Assembly: GCF_009728995.1 (NCBI RefSeq)
Contig: NZ_VTZW01000008.1
Span: 186,001-250,000, forward strand
DNA: 64,000 nucleotides
Source of the DNA: Streptomonospora sp. PA3
Lineage (GTDB): Bacteria; Actinomycetota; Actinomycetes; Streptosporangiales; Streptosporangiaceae
Direction of reading: 5' to 3'
Shown here in pieces: positions 30,347-42,285 of the stretch. The notes under the pieces were generated by a model. It had not been told where the DNA came from, did not search any database, and saw nothing but the letters and a program-made list of their open reading frames with translations. Both the position numbers and the translations under genes were made by a program. Numbering within the stretch: position 1 is the stretch's first letter; each line of letters begins with the position of its first letter.

Positions 30347-31217
30347 AGGTGATGAAGTGGATGCCGGGGGCGCCCTCGTCCAGCAGCCGCTCGCACATGC
30401 GCTGCGCCTGCTCGATTCCCAGCTTGCGCACCGCCTCGGGATCGTCCTTGACCTTGTCGAACTCCGCGGCGAGGTGGCGCGGGAAGGGCGCGCCGGACAG
30501 CTGCTCGGACATGTCGATGGTGGAGTACTTCACCACCGGCATGATCTCGGGGATGATCGGAGTTTCGCAGCCCGCGGCCGCCACGCGGTCGCGCAGGCGC
30601 AGGTAGTCCTCGGGGTCGAAGAACATCTGGGTGACGGCGTAGTCGGCGCCCGCACGGCACTTCTGGACGAGGTACTTCGTGTCGGACTCGATGTCGGGCG
30701 AGCGGGGGTGCTTGTAGGGGAAGGCGGCGACGCCGACGCTGAAGTCGCCGGTCTCCTTGAGCAGCCGGACCAGGTCCTCGGCGTACTCCAGTCCCTCGGG
30801 GTGCTTGACCCACTCGCCCAGCGGATCGCCCGGGGGGTCCCCGCGCAGCGCGAGGAAGTTGCCCACCCCCACGCCGGCGAAGCGCCCGATGAGGTGGCGC
30901 AGTTCGCGCACGGAGTGGTTCACGGCGGTCATGTGGGCGACGGGGAGCAGGGTGGTGTCTGTGGCGACCTGCTCGGTGATCTCGACGGTGAGATCACGGG
31001 TACCGCCGCCGGCGCCGTAGGTGACCGAGATGAACGACGGCTGCAGCGCCTCGATCTGGCGGATGACCCGCCAGAGCTTGCGCAGCCCTTCGTCCGTCTT
31101 CGGGGGGAAGAACTCGAAGGAGAATGTCGGTTCGCCGGTCTTGAGCAGTTCGCGGATGTCGCGCGGCCGCGGCGCTGCGGCCGGCGCGCTCCCGTTGCGT
31201 GTCGTTGACCCAACCAT
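30264..31217 (-). CDS. metF: 5,10-methylenetetrahydrofolate reductase
   Basis: 317 residues. Makes 5-methyl-THF for methionine synthesis, using FAD. FSFEFFPPKTDEGLRKLW includes the catalytic Glu; PSFISVTYGAGGGTRDLTVEI and FLALRGDPPGDP are MTHFR signatures; GADYAVTQMFFDPEDYLRL and PGIHFITFNQSTATREIY end the barrel. I prefer the ATG at 31217 because AAGGTGGA lies 4 nt upstream; a GTG three codons earlier falls inside that site. Divergent from the prenyl synthase with 72 bp between starts, a conserved pair in actinomycetes. Its 3' end overlaps the acetyltransferase gene by 83 bp. Confidence 0.96.
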   Translation of the reverse strand: MVGSTTRNGSAPAAAPRPRDIRELLKTGEPTFSFEFFPPKTDEGLRKLWRVIRQIEALQPSFISVTYGAGGGTRDLTVEITEQVATDTTLLPVAHMTAVNHSVRELRHLIGRFAGVGVGNFLALRGDPPGDPLGEWVKHPEGLEYAEDLVRLLKETGDFSVGVAAFPYKHPRSPDIESDTKYLVQKCRAGADYAVTQMFFDPEDYLRLRDRVAAAGCETPIIPEIMPVVKYSTIDMSEQLSGAPFPRHLAAEFDKVKDDPEAVRKLGIEQAQRMCERLLDEGAPGIHFITFNQSTATREIYEQVAADRLPAMAGARP

Positions 31218-31289
31218 ACGGTCCACCTTAGGCGACTCCCTGTCCAGCGCCGGGAGGGTGGGTGCCCACTACCCGATAACCTGCAGCCC

Positions 31290-32360
31290 ATGACCTTCTC
31301 CGCCTCCTCCCCGATCTCCTTCGTGCGCACGGCCGTCGACGGCGAGATCGCCGGCTTCGTCGCCCGCCGGCGCGCCCAGCTGCTGGAGATCGGCTCCGAG
31401 CTGGCGCCGATCGTCGACGCGCTGGAGGCCATGCTCGCCGGCGGCAAGCGGCTGCGCCCGGCGTTCTGCTACTGGGGCTGGCGCGGCGCGGGCGGCGACG
31501 ACGTCCCCGGCATCCACGCCGCCGCGGCCTCGCTGGAGTTCCTGCAGGCCTGCGCGCTCATCCACGACGACGTCATCGACAACAGCGACACCCGCCGCGG
31601 CCTGCCCGCCACCCACAAGCGCCTGGAGGCGCTGCACGAGCGCTCGGGCTGGAGCGGGTCGGCCGAGGCGTTCGGCCGCGGCGCGGCGATCCTCATCGGC
31701 GATCTGTGCCTGGCCTGGAGCGAGGACCTCTACCAGTCCAGCGGGCTGGGTCTGGAGGCGCTGAGAGCCGGGCGCACGCCCTTCGACGCCATGCGCACCG
31801 AGGTGATGGCCGGCCAGTACCTGGACATGCTGGAGCAGGTGCGCGAGGGCGGCGGAGTCGAGGCGACGCTGCGGGTCATGCACTACAAGGCCGCCAAGTA
31901 CACCGTCGAGCGGCCGCTGCACCTGGGGGCGGCGCTGGCGGGCCGCTACGGCGACCTCGCCCCCGTCTACACCGCCTACGGCCTGCCGCTGGGGGTGGCC
32001 TTCCAGCTGCGCGACGACATCCTGGGGGTCTTCGGCGACCCCGAGCAGACCGGCAAGCCGGCGGGCGACGACCTGCGCGAGGGCAAGCGCACGCTGATCG
32101 TGGCCGAGACTTTGGAGCGCGCCGGCGCCGCCGACCGCGCGGAGTTCCTGCGCCGCCTGGGCGACCCCGCCCTGGGCGCCGAGCAGGTGGAGTGGATGCG
32201 CGGCGTGGCCGAGGACTGCGGCGCCCTGGCGGCCTGCGAGCGGCGCATCGACGACTACGCCGCCCAGGCCACCGCGGCGCTGGAGACCGGCCGCCTCGAC
32301 GACACGGCCCGCTCCCCCCTGGCCGACCTCGTCGTGGCCGCCACCGCCCGCAAGCACTGA
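31290..32360 (+). CDS. Polyprenyl (geranylgeranyl-type) diphosphate synthase
   Basis: 356 residues, all-alpha trans-prenyltransferase. First Asp-rich motif D93-D-V-I-D97 in ALIHDDVIDNSDTRRG; second motif D242-D-I-L-G in FQLRDDILGVFGD, where the last Asp is replaced by Gly as in many actinobacterial homologues. Residues 4 and 5 positions before the first motif are small (Ala, Cys), which in this family allows products longer than farnesyl, so GGPP or longer is likely. The ATG at 31290 follows a TAACCT box by 7 nt and lacks a ribosome site, hence probably leaderless. The orthologous position in M. tuberculosis holds idsA2, and in S. coelicolor a polyprenyl synthase beside metF. Confidence 0.92.
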   Translation: MTFSASSPISFVRTAVDGEIAGFVARRRAQLLEIGSELAPIVDALEAMLAGGKRLRPAFCYWGWRGAGGDDVPGIHAAAASLEFLQACALIHDDVIDNSDTRRGLPATHKRLEALHERSGWSGSAEAFGRGAAILIGDLCLAWSEDLYQSSGLGLEALRAGRTPFDAMRTEVMAGQYLDMLEQVREGGGVEATLRVMHYKAAKYTVERPLHLGAALAGRYGDLAPVYTAYGLPLGVAFQLRDDILGVFGDPEQTGKPAGDDLREGKRTLIVAETLERAGAADRAEFLRRLGDPALGAEQVEWMRGVAEDCGALAACERRIDDYAAQATAALETGRLDDTARSPLADLVVAATARKH

Positions 32361-32514
32361 GCACCGGCGCTGCTCTCGGCCGGCCGGCGCGCGCCTCCCC
32401 CGCGCGGCGGATGCGGATCGTGCCCGCGGCGGATTCCGCCGGTGCCCGAACCTGGGGCAGGCTGGGGTACGAGCCCGATTCGCGGCGCTTCGCCCCGGTC
32501 TGAAAGGCACCACC

Positions 32515-33789
32515 GTGGATCCCACACCGGCCCCCGCACGCGGGCCCGTCCGCCCCGGCGAGCGCGCCCCGGGGCCCGATCTCGCCCGCGGGTTCATGCT
32601 GCTGCTGATCGCGCTGGCCAACACGCCCTGGTACCTCTACACCGCCGACCAGGCGGCCACCGGCGCCCATCCCGCGGACGGGTCGGCGGCCGACCGCGTC
32701 GTCCAGTTCGCCATGCTCACCGCGGTGGACGGGCGGGTGTACCCGATGTTCGCGTGCCTGTTCGGCTACGGGCTGATCCGCATCTACGACCGCCAGCGCG
32801 ACGCCGGCGCCTCGGCGCGCGAGGCCGCCGCGGTGGTGCGCCGGCGCAACCTGTGGCTGCTGGTGTTCGGGTTCGCCCATGCGGCGCTGCTGTTCTTCGG
32901 CGACATCCTTGGGGCCTACGGCCTGATCGGGCTGGTGGCGGGCCGGCTGCTGCTGCGCCGCGGCGAGGCGGCGATGCGGGTGACCGCCTCGGTGCTGATC
33001 GGTCTGGTGATGGCGCTGTGGCTGATGTGCATCCTGGGCGCGGTGGTGGCCGCCTCGGCCCCGGCCGTGCGCGGCGGGCAGGCGGCCATGGCGATTCCCG
33101 GCTTCCTGCGGTCCTCCTTCAGCGAACCCGGCTACGTCGACGCCATGGCCGACCGGATCGCCGGGTGGGCGCTCATGGCGCCGCTGCAGGCGCTGTCCCT
33201 GGTGCTGCCCGCCATGGTGGTGCTGGGCATGCTGATCGGCCGCCGCCGCGTGCTGGAGCGGACCGACCGGTACCGCGGCGTGCTGATCTGGACCGCCGCG
33301 GGCGGGATCGGCCTGGCCTGGGCGTCCGGGCTGCCCGAGGCGCTGGTGCACGTGGGCCTGGTCGAGGTCTCCGGCCCGGTCGCCTCCGCCCTGGGCGGCG
33401 TCCGGCAGCTGAGCGGGGTGTTCGGCGGCGCCGGCTACGTCGCCCTGTTCGGGCTGGTCGGCGGCGCGCTCGCGCGCCGGGCGCGGATGGGCGCGGGTGC
33501 GGCGGCCGTCGCGGCGGTCGGCAAGCGGTCCCTGTCGTGCTACCTGGCCCAGTCGGTGATCTGCGCGCCGCTGCTGGCGGCCTGGGGCCTGGGGCTGGGC
33601 GCGCACCTGGGCAGCGCCACGATGGCCCTCTTCGCCGCCGGCGTGTGGCTGGTGACGCTCGCCGGCGCCTACGCGCTGGAGCGGGCCGGCCGGCGCGGAC
33701 CGGCCGAGGTGCTGCTGCGCCGGCTGAGCTACCGGTCGGCGGCCGGGCGCGGCGGCGAGGGCAGCGGGGCGGAGGCGCCGGCCCGCTGA
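32515..33789 (+). CDS. DUF418 multi-pass membrane protein, second copy
   Basis: 424 residues. DLARGFMLLLIALANTPWYLY, then FAMLTAVDGRVYPMFACLFGYGL and RRRNLWLLVFGFAHAALLFFGDILGAYGLIGLVAG are the conserved DUF418 N-terminal half; VAAVGKRSLSCYLAQSVICAPLLAAWGLGLGAHLG is the C-terminal DUF418 domain. About ten membrane helices. GTG start at 32515 with AAAGG 7 nt upstream. It follows the prenyl synthase by 154 bp. Only distantly similar to the copy at 8753-10015. Function unknown; a role in envelope lipid or transport processes would be guesswork. Confidence 0.85.
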   Translation: MDPTPAPARGPVRPGERAPGPDLARGFMLLLIALANTPWYLYTADQAATGAHPADGSAADRVVQFAMLTAVDGRVYPMFACLFGYGLIRIYDRQRDAGASAREAAAVVRRRNLWLLVFGFAHAALLFFGDILGAYGLIGLVAGRLLLRRGEAAMRVTASVLIGLVMALWLMCILGAVVAASAPAVRGGQAAMAIPGFLRSSFSEPGYVDAMADRIAGWALMAPLQALSLVLPAMVVLGMLIGRRRVLERTDRYRGVLIWTAAGGIGLAWASGLPEALVHVGLVEVSGPVASALGGVRQLSGVFGGAGYVALFGLVGGALARRARMGAGAAAVAAVGKRSLSCYLAQSVICAPLLAAWGLGLGAHLGSATMALFAAGVWLVTLAGAYALERAGRRGPAEVLLRRLSYRSAAGRGGEGSGAEAPAR

Positions 33790-33826
33790 AGGCCGCGCGC
33801 CCGGGCCGGCCCCGCCCCCGCGCGGG

Positions 33827-35452
<1,626 letters not shown>

Positions 35453-35600
35453 TCGCCCTCACCCTTCGCGCTGATCGGACGTGGCGTGTTCCACTGACGC
35501 TAGAGGGCTGAGGATGCCGCGGGAAAGAGGGCGGGGGGCATCGTTACCCGACACTGTCAGGCGGGTGGCGGCCCCGACCGGCGCGGTCGGCGCAGCCGGC

Positions 35601-36251
35601 TCAGTCCGCGGCGGCGAGGCGGCGCTGGAACTCCGCAGCGGCGGCACGCGGGTCGTCGGCCCGGGTGATGGCGCGCACGACCACGACGCGCCGGGCGCCG
35701 GCGGCGAGCACCCGGTCGAGGTTGGCCAGGTCGATGCCGCCGATGGCGAACCAGGGGCGCTCGGGCGCCATCGCGGCCGTGCGCTCCACCAGCTCCAGTC
35801 CGGCGGCCGGGCGGCCCGGCTTGGTGGGGGTGGTCCAGGTGGGGCCCACGCAGAAGTAGTCGACGCCCTCCTCCTCGGCGGAGGCCGCGGCCATCGCGGC
35901 GTCGCTGTTGGAGCGGCCGATCAGCGGCCCGGGGCCGACCACGGAGCGGGCGTGGCGCACCGGGAGGTCGTTCTGGCCCAGGTGCAGCACGTCGGCGCCG
36001 GCCGCCAGCGCGATGTCGGCGCGGTCGTTGACCGACATCAGGGCGCCGTGCCGCTCGCAGGCGGCCCGCACGGTCTCCAGGGCGGCGAGCTCCTGGCGCG
36101 CCTCCAGGGACTTGTCGCGCAGCTGCACGATGTCGACGCCGCCGGCCAGCGCGGCGTCGAGGAACTCGGCCAGGTCGCCCTGCTCGGCGCGGGCGTCGGT
36201 GCACAGGTACAGGCGCGCCCGGTCCAGGCGCTCTCGCAAGCTCGCGTTCAC
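35601..36251 (-). CDS. thiE: Thiamine-phosphate synthase
   Basis: 216 residues; joins the thiazole phosphate and HMP pyrophosphate. [45 protein letters not shown] and [27 protein letters not shown] are ThiE motifs, the latter two lining the pyrophosphate and thiazole sites. GTG start at 36251 preceded at 6 nt by TACCCT, with no ribosome site: probably leaderless and therefore not under the TPP riboswitch that governs thiOSG on the other strand. Lies 79 bp after the Rv2175c-type gene. Confidence 0.95.
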   Translation of the reverse strand: MNASLRERLDRARLYLCTDARAEQGDLAEFLDAALAGGVDIVQLRDKSLEARQELAALETVRAACERHGALMSVNDRADIALAAGADVLHLGQNDLPVRHARSVVGPGPLIGRSNSDAAMAAASAEEEGVDYFCVGPTWTTPTKPGRPAAGLELVERTAAMAPERPWFAIGGIDLANLDRVLAAGARRVVVVRAITRADDPRAAAAEFQRRLAAAD

Positions 36252-36330
36252 GGGGCCAGGGTAGCCGCCGGGGTCCGGGCGCCTGCGAGCGCACCGGGCA
36301 TCGGACGCGCCCGCCGCCCGGGCCGGCCGC

Positions 36331-36690
36331 TCAGAAGGCCATGGCCTGGGCGCGGCGGCGGACCTCCGTGCCGCGGTTCTCCGAGAGCGCCTGGATGGGT
36401 GCCCCCGGAAGCGTGTCGTCGGGGGTGAACATCCACTGCAGCGCCTCGTCGGTGCTGAACCCGGAGTCGGCCAGGACGGTGAGCGTGCCGGGCAGGCCCT
36501 TGACGATGTCGCCGCCGGAGATGAAGGCGGCCGGGATGCACAGTTCGCCGTCGCGCCGCACGCCCAGCAGCTTGTGGTCGGCGATGAACTGCTTGATCCG
36601 GTTCGGGCTGACGTTGAGCGCCTTGGCCGCGTCCTTCAGCGTCATCCATTCGCCGACGAGGGCGTCGGTGTCGCGGTCGTTCTCGTTCAC
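36331..36690 (-). CDS. Rv2175c family DNA-binding protein
   Basis: About 119 residues from the GTG at 36690 (frame open to an ATG at 36723). [45 protein letters not shown] is a winged-helix region, and [25 protein letters not shown] is the C-terminal Rv2175c signature. In M. tuberculosis Rv2175c binds DNA and is phosphorylated by PknL, whose gene adjoins it. A PASTA-domain kinase gene lies 2.8 kb away here on the plus strand, with the thiOSG operon between. The N-terminal Asp/Asn-rich tail ([16 protein letters not shown]) is where the mycobacterial protein carries its phospho-Thr; a Thr is present here too. Confidence 0.88.
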   Translation of the reverse strand: MNENDRDTDALVGEWMTLKDAAKALNVSPNRIKQFIADHKLLGVRRDGELCIPAAFISGGDIVKGLPGTLTVLADSGFSTDEALQWMFTPDDTLPGAPIQALSENRGTEVRRRAQAMAF

Positions 36691-36807
36691 GCTGCCAATG
36701 TGCCACACGCGCCCCCGCGCCAAACGCCCGCGCGGCGCCGTATCGCTCTAGGCGTACTGCCCGAGCGCTCGCGGGATCGGGGTCATAGAATGGTAGGTGG
36801 ACGAGAA

Positions 36808-36905
36808 CACCCCGCGGGAGCCGGGTCGGAACCCGGCTGAGAGGGAGGCTGGCAGTCTCCGACCGCATGAACCTGATCCGGGTCATACCGGCGAAGGAAG
36901 TGGCA
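36808..36905 (+). promoter_or_regulatory. TPP (THI-box) riboswitch
   Basis: All landmarks are present: GCGGGAGCC (about 36814-36822), CTGAGAGGG (36837-36845), GACCGCATGAACCTGATC (36861-36878) and CATACCGGCGAAGGAAGT (36884-36901). It precedes thiO by 8 nt. The only ribosome-site-like purines, AAGGAAG, are inside the riboswitch 3' end and there is no terminator, so control is probably at translation. A TAGAAT box at 36786-36791 could be the -10. Confidence 0.95.
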
Positions 36906-36913
36906 GCAGACCC

Positions 36914-38121
36914 GTGCGCGCAAACCCCTCTTCGCAATCGCCGACCGACGTGGTCGTGGTCGGCGCCGGGCTCATCGGCCTGGTCACCGCCTGGCGGGCC
37001 GCCTGCGCCGGGCTGAGCGTCACCGTGGTGGCCGAGCACCTCGACGGCGCCGCCTCCACCGTGGCCGCGGGCATGCTCACCCCCGCGACCGAGGCGTCCT
37101 TCGGCGAGGAGGCGCTGATGCGCTTCGGCATCCTCTCCCGCGACCGCTATCCCGCCTTCGTGGCCGAACTGGAGGAGGAGAGCGGGGTCTCGGCGGGCTA
37201 CCGCGCCGAGGGCACCCTCCAGGTCGCCTTCGACTCCGACGACATGGCGCGGCTGGGCCACCTCAGCGAACTGCGGGCGCGGCTGGGGCTGACCACCGAG
37301 CGGCTCACCGGCCGCGAGTGCCGCAGGCTGGAACCGATGCTCGCGCCGTCGGTGCGCGGCGGCTACCTGGCCGCCGAGGACCATTCGGTGGACCCGCGCG
37401 CGCTGCTGGGGGCGCTGCGGGCCGCCGCCGAGCGCCGCGGGGCCGTGGGCGTGCGCGACCGGGTCCGCCGGCTCGTCGTCGAGGACGGCCGCGCCCGCGG
37501 CGTGGTGCTCGACTCCGGCGGCGAGATCAGCGCCGGGCAGGTGGTGCTGGCCGCGGGGGTGGCCACCCCGGCCGTCGAGGGGGTTCCCGAGGGCGTGGTT
37601 CCGCCGCTGCGCCCGGTCAAGGGCCAGCTGCTGCGCCTGCGCATGGCCGAAGGCGAGCCGCCCATCGTCGCCCGCACCGTGCGGGGCCTGGTCAAGGGCT
37701 CCCCCGTCTACCTCGTGCCGCGCGGCACCGGCGAGATCGTGCTCGGCGCGACCCAGGAGGAGCAGGGATTCGACACCAGGCTGACGGCCGGCGGGCTGTG
37801 GGAGGTGCTGCGCGACGCCCACGAGCTGGTGCCCGGCGTCAGCGAACTGGAGGTCGCCGAGACCTGCGTGGGGCTGCGGCCCGGCTCCCCCGACAACGAG
37901 CCGCTGCTGGGACCCACCGCGGTTCCCGGCCTGCACCTGGCCGCCGGCCACTTCCGGCACGGGGTGCTGTTCACACCGGCCACCGGCGACGCCATGGCCG
38001 AGGCACTGACCACCGGCGCGCTCCCCGACTACGCGCGCCGGTTCGCCGCCACCCGCGTCGCGGACCGGATCCCGGCCGGCGCAGCGGGCGGCGGCCCCAT
38101 CGAGGGAGGCGAGCAGGACCA

Positions 38122-38131
<10 letters not shown>
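36914..38131 (+). CDS. thiO: Glycine oxidase ThiO
   Basis: 405 residues. FAD protein that oxidises glycine to the iminoglycine (dehydroglycine) used in thiazole synthesis. DVVVVGAGLIGLVTAWRAACAG is the Rossmann FAD site; AASTVAAGMLTPATEASFGEEALMRFG and GLRPGSPDNEPLLGPTAVPGLHLAAGHFRHG are ThiO hallmarks. I chose the GTG at 36914 just after the riboswitch; the frame runs upstream through the riboswitch itself to 36797, which cannot be coding. Use of ThiO indicates aerobic thiazole synthesis rather than the radical-SAM ThiH route. Overlaps thiS by 10 nt. Confidence 0.95.
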
Positions 38132-39154
<1,023 letters not shown>

Positions 39155-39507
39155 GTCCCGTTCCGCGGGGGCCCGTCGCGCCCCGGGCGGGATGCGCCCG
39201 GGTGCGCAGGACAGGCTCCAGGCCCCGCACCCGGGCGGCCCCGGCGACCGGCCCGGGCGGCGGGCCCGGCTCCGCGCGGGCGGCGGGCCCGGCTCCGCGC
39301 GGGCGGCGGCGATCCCCGGGCGCGCGTATCCGGCGTTTCGTCACCCAGGGTGATCGAACCGTTGCGCGAAGCCTGGTGGACCGGGGTTGGCAACATCACC
39401 CCGGAAGCCGACAAACCCCCAGGCCAGCGGGTTACGCGCCGGTAGTCTACGCCCCCGGGCGGCCGTCGGCGCAGTCGCGAAGCGTTGGACGCCTTACACT
39501 CCCGTGT
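39155..39507 (+). promoter_or_regulatory. thiG-kinase intergenic region with tandem repeat and kinase promoter box
   Basis: 353 bp without a gene. After the thiG hairpin it has a 23-bp unit (starting GGGCGGCGGGCCCGGC) twice in tandem at 39255-39277 and 39278-39300 plus a partial third. TACACT (39495-39500) lies 7 nt before the kinase start and is the likely -10 box. Confidence 0.6.
39177..39207 (+). terminator. Hairpin after thiG
   Basis: CCCGGGCG (39182-39189) and CGCCCGGG (39195-39202) pair perfectly around a 5-nt loop, and GCGC/GCGC extends the stem across one mismatch. No U-tract. Confidence 0.55.
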
Positions 39508-41463
39508 GTGGACATGACGACTGCCGACCCTCTGGTGGGCACGACACTCGATCAGCGCTACCACGTCGAGGCACGGGTGGCCAGCGGCGGCATGGCCACG
39601 GTCTATGTCGCGCACGACCGGCGGCTGGACCGCCGCCTGGCGTGCAAGGTCATGCACCCCTCGCTGGCCCAGGACCCTTCCTTCGTGCGCCGGTTCATCA
39701 ACGAGGCGCACTCGGTGGCCAAGCTCTCCCACCCCAACGTCGTACAGGTCTACGACCAGGGCACCGACCAGGGCCACGTCTACCTGGCCATGGAGTACGT
39801 GCCCGGCCAGACCCTGCGCGACATGCTCAACGCCCGCGGCCGGCTCGCCCCCGCCGACGCGCTGGAGGTCATCTCGCCGGTGCTGGCCGCTCTGGGCGCC
39901 GCCCACCAGGCCGGGCTGGTCCACCGCGACGTCAAGCCCGAGAACGTGCTGCTCACCGAGGACGGGCGCGTCAAGGTCGCCGACTTCGGCCTGGCGCGCG
40001 CGGTCGAGTCCGCCCAGCAGGGCACCACCAAGACCGGCACGGTCATGGGTACCGCCGCCTACCTGGCTCCCGAGCAGATCGAGCGCGGCGCCGCCGACGC
40101 GCGCACCGACGTCTACGCTGCCGGGATCATGCTGTACGAGCTGCTGACCGGTTCGCAGCCGCACACCGGCGACACCCCCATCTCCATCGCCTACCAGCAT
40201 GTCAACGAGGACGTGCCGCGGCCCTCGCGCGCCGTCCCCGGCCTGCCGCCGCAGGTCGACACGCTGGTCACCCGCGCCACCGAGCGCGACCCGCGCTACC
40301 GTCCCGGCGACGCCGGGCAGTACCTCGCGCTGGTGCTTAACGTGAAGTCGGCGCTGCCCGCCGGCGCCGCGGCGGGCCCCACTGCCGGGCCGCAGGCGAT
40401 CGGCGCGGCGCCCGCGGGCGGCGACGGCAACGACACCCTGGTCGTCGAGACCGGCGGGCTGCCCGACGCCGCACCGGTGGAGCCCGACTACGGCGACCGC
40501 GGCCGGAACCGGCGGCTGGACCTGGACTACCGCAGCCTCCCGGTGATCGTGGTCGCCGGTGTGCTCGCGGTGCTGATGCTGGGGTTCGGCTGGTGGTTCC
40601 TGGTGGGCCGCTACGAGCCCGTGCCCGACGTGGTCGGCATGCACCAGCAGGACGCCCGCGCGGTGCTGGGCGACATCCCGGTGCAGGTGGAGGTCGGCGA
40701 CAAGCGCGTCTACTCCCAGGAGGACCCCGGATCGGTGGCCAAGGTCGAACCCGCCGTCGGCGAGCGCATCCTGCCCGAGGACACGGTGACCGTGTTCCTG
40801 TCCAAGGGCCCCCAGACCGTCGAGATGCCCGACCTGGTGGGCCAGAGCGCCCAGGACGCCCGCGCGGCGCTGGAGGACGACGGCTTCGCCGAGATCGTCG
40901 AGGAGGAGACCACCTCCCAGGACCACCCCGCGGGAACGGTGATCAGCACCGACCCCGAGCCGGGCGCCGACGCCGACCGCGAGGCCCCGGTCACGCTCAC
41001 CGTCAGCGAGGGCTTCGAGGTCCCCGACGTCGAGGGGCTGCAGCAGGACCAGGCGCAGAGCACGCTGCAGGAGGCGGGGCTGCAGGTCTCGGTCACCGAG
41101 CAGCCCAGCGAGGACGTGCCCGAGGGCGAGGTCATCTCCCAGGACCCCGCTGCGGGCGGCACCGTCAGCTCCGGCGACAGCGTCACGATCACGGTCTCCT
41201 CGGGCCCCGAGGAGATCGAGATCCCCGACGTGACCGGGTGGAAGGTCGACGACGCCAAGAAGCACCTGGAGGAGCTGGGCTTCAAGGTAAAGGTCTCCCG
41301 CCTGTTCGGGGGCGACCGCGTCACCCGCTACAGCCCGCAGGGCTCGGCGACCGAAGGCACCGAGATCGAGCTGATCGCCAGCCCGTTCGCGCCCCAGGGC
41401 GGCGACGACGGCGGTGGCGGCGGCCGTCCGGGCAACGGGAACGGCAACGGCAACGACGACTGA
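39508..41463 (+). CDS. PASTA-domain Ser/Thr protein kinase (PknB/PknL-like)
   Basis: 651 residues. The kinase domain spans about 15-285: VASGGMATVYVAHD glycine loop, ACKVMHP with the ATP Lys (about 47), LVHRDVKPENVLL catalytic loop, VADFGLAR magnesium loop and GTAAYLAPEQIERG activation segment. A membrane span follows at about 347-367 (VIVVAGVLAVLMLGFGWWFL), then four extracellular PASTA repeats (starting PVPDVVG, EMPDLVG, EVPDVEG, EIPDVTG) and a Gly/Asn-rich tail. PASTA repeats sense muropeptides or lipid II, coupling wall status to phosphorylation. Probably leaderless from the GTG at 39508. The Rv2175c-type gene nearby is a candidate substrate. In M. tuberculosis the kinase at this position (PknL) lacks PASTA repeats; Streptomyces has them. 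Confidence 0.95.
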   Translation: MDMTTADPLVGTTLDQRYHVEARVASGGMATVYVAHDRRLDRRLACKVMHPSLAQDPSFVRRFINEAHSVAKLSHPNVVQVYDQGTDQGHVYLAMEYVPGQTLRDMLNARGRLAPADALEVISPVLAALGAAHQAGLVHRDVKPENVLLTEDGRVKVADFGLARAVESAQQGTTKTGTVMGTAAYLAPEQIERGAADARTDVYAAGIMLYELLTGSQPHTGDTPISIAYQHVNEDVPRPSRAVPGLPPQVDTLVTRATERDPRYRPGDAGQYLALVLNVKSALPAGAAAGPTAGPQAIGAAPAGGDGNDTLVVETGGLPDAAPVEPDYGDRGRNRRLDLDYRSLPVIVVAGVLAVLMLGFGWWFLVGRYEPVPDVVGMHQQDARAVLGDIPVQVEVGDKRVYSQEDPGSVAKVEPAVGERILPEDTVTVFLSKGPQTVEMPDLVGQSAQDARAALEDDGFAEIVEEETTSQDHPAGTVISTDPEPGADADREAPVTLTVSEGFEVPDVEGLQQDQAQSTLQEAGLQVSVTEQPSEDVPEGEVISQDPAAGGTVSSGDSVTITVSSGPEEIEIPDVTGWKVDDAKKHLEELGFKVKVSRLFGGDRVTRYSPQGSATEGTEIELIASPFAPQGGDDGGGGGRPGNGNGNGNDD

Positions 41464-41500
41464 TCGGCCGGCGCCGCGCCCGGTCCGCTAGGGTCGCCCC

Positions 41501-42205
41501 ATGGCAGAGCAGCCCCCGGCCGGTGGATCGGCCGCAGCGCCGCCGCAGCGGCCCATCCGCGTGATGGTCGTCGACGACCACCCGATGTGGCGCGACGCCG
41601 TGGCGCGCGACCTCGCCGAGGCCGGCCTGGAGGTGGTGGCCACGGCGGGCGACGGCGCCAAGGCGGTGCGCGTGGCCCCGGCGGCCCGGCCCACGGTGGC
41701 GGTCCTGGACCTGCAGCTGCCCGACATCGGGGGCGTGGAGGTCACCCGCCGACTGCTGGAGGGCGCCGATCCGCCGCGCGTGCTGGTGCTCTCGGCCAGC
41801 GGCGAGCAGACCGACGTCCTGGAGGCGGTCAAGGCCGGGGCGACCGGTTACCTGGTCAAGTCGGCCGGGCGCGAGGAGCTGCTGGAGGCGGTGCGCCGGG
41901 TCCACGACGGCGAGGCCGTCTACACCCCCGGGCTGGCCGGGCTGGTGCTGGGCGAGTACCGGCGCATGGCCGCCGAGCCGCGGCCGGGTCGCGACCCGGC
42001 CGCGCCGTCGCTGACCCCTCGCGAGACCGAGGTGCTGCGGCTGGTGGCCAAGGGGCTGGGCTACAAGCAGATCGCCGAGCGCCTGACGCTGTCCCACCGC
42101 ACCGTGCAGAACCACGTGCAGAACACGCTGAGCAAGCTGCACCTGCACAACCGGGTGGAGCTGGCCCGCTACGCCATCGACCGGGGACTCGACGGCGACG
42201 AGTGA
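41501..42205 (+). CDS. macR: MacR-like NarL/LuxR-type response regulator
   Basis: 234 residues. Receiver domain about 19-140: VMVVDDHPMWRDAVARDLAEAGLEVV with the acidic pair, VAVLDLQLPDIGG with the phospho-Asp, VLSASG and ATGYLVKSA with the conserved Thr/Ser and Lys. LuxR helix-turn-helix about 165-225: LTPRETEVLRLVAKGLGYKQIAERL-LSHRTVQNHVQN. The VKSAGREELLEAVRRVHDG and YTPGLAGLVLGEYRRMA segments are typical of MacR, which with MacS controls differentiation and actinorhodin in S. coelicolor. A MacS-like kinase gene lies 9 kb away at 51127-52389. The ATG follows a TAGGGT box by 6 nt, so translation is probably leaderless. Confidence 0.88.
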   Translation: MAEQPPAGGSAAAPPQRPIRVMVVDDHPMWRDAVARDLAEAGLEVVATAGDGAKAVRVAPAARPTVAVLDLQLPDIGGVEVTRRLLEGADPPRVLVLSASGEQTDVLEAVKAGATGYLVKSAGREELLEAVRRVHDGEAVYTPGLAGLVLGEYRRMAAEPRPGRDPAAPSLTPRETEVLRLVAKGLGYKQIAERLTLSHRTVQNHVQNTLSKLHLHNRVELARYAIDRGLDGDE

Positions 42206-42237
42206 GGCGGGGGCGCCGGGGCCCGCGCCCCCGCACT

Positions 42238-42273
42238 CCGCCGCCGCCTCGGCGGCTGCCGAGGCGGCGGCGG
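42238..42273. terminator. Bidirectional terminator between macR and glpK
   Basis: A perfect stem of about 16 bp: the left arm at 42238-42253 ends in GCCTCGGC and the right arm at 42258-42273 starts GCCGAGGC, with loop GGCT. It sits between convergent genes. Confidence 0.75.
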
Positions 42274-42285
42274 GGGCGACCGGGC

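Noticed and set aside
39255-39308. CRISPR-like or functional tandem array before the kinase gene
   Set aside because: Only 2.3 copies of a 23-bp GC-rich unit with no spacers; more likely replication slippage.
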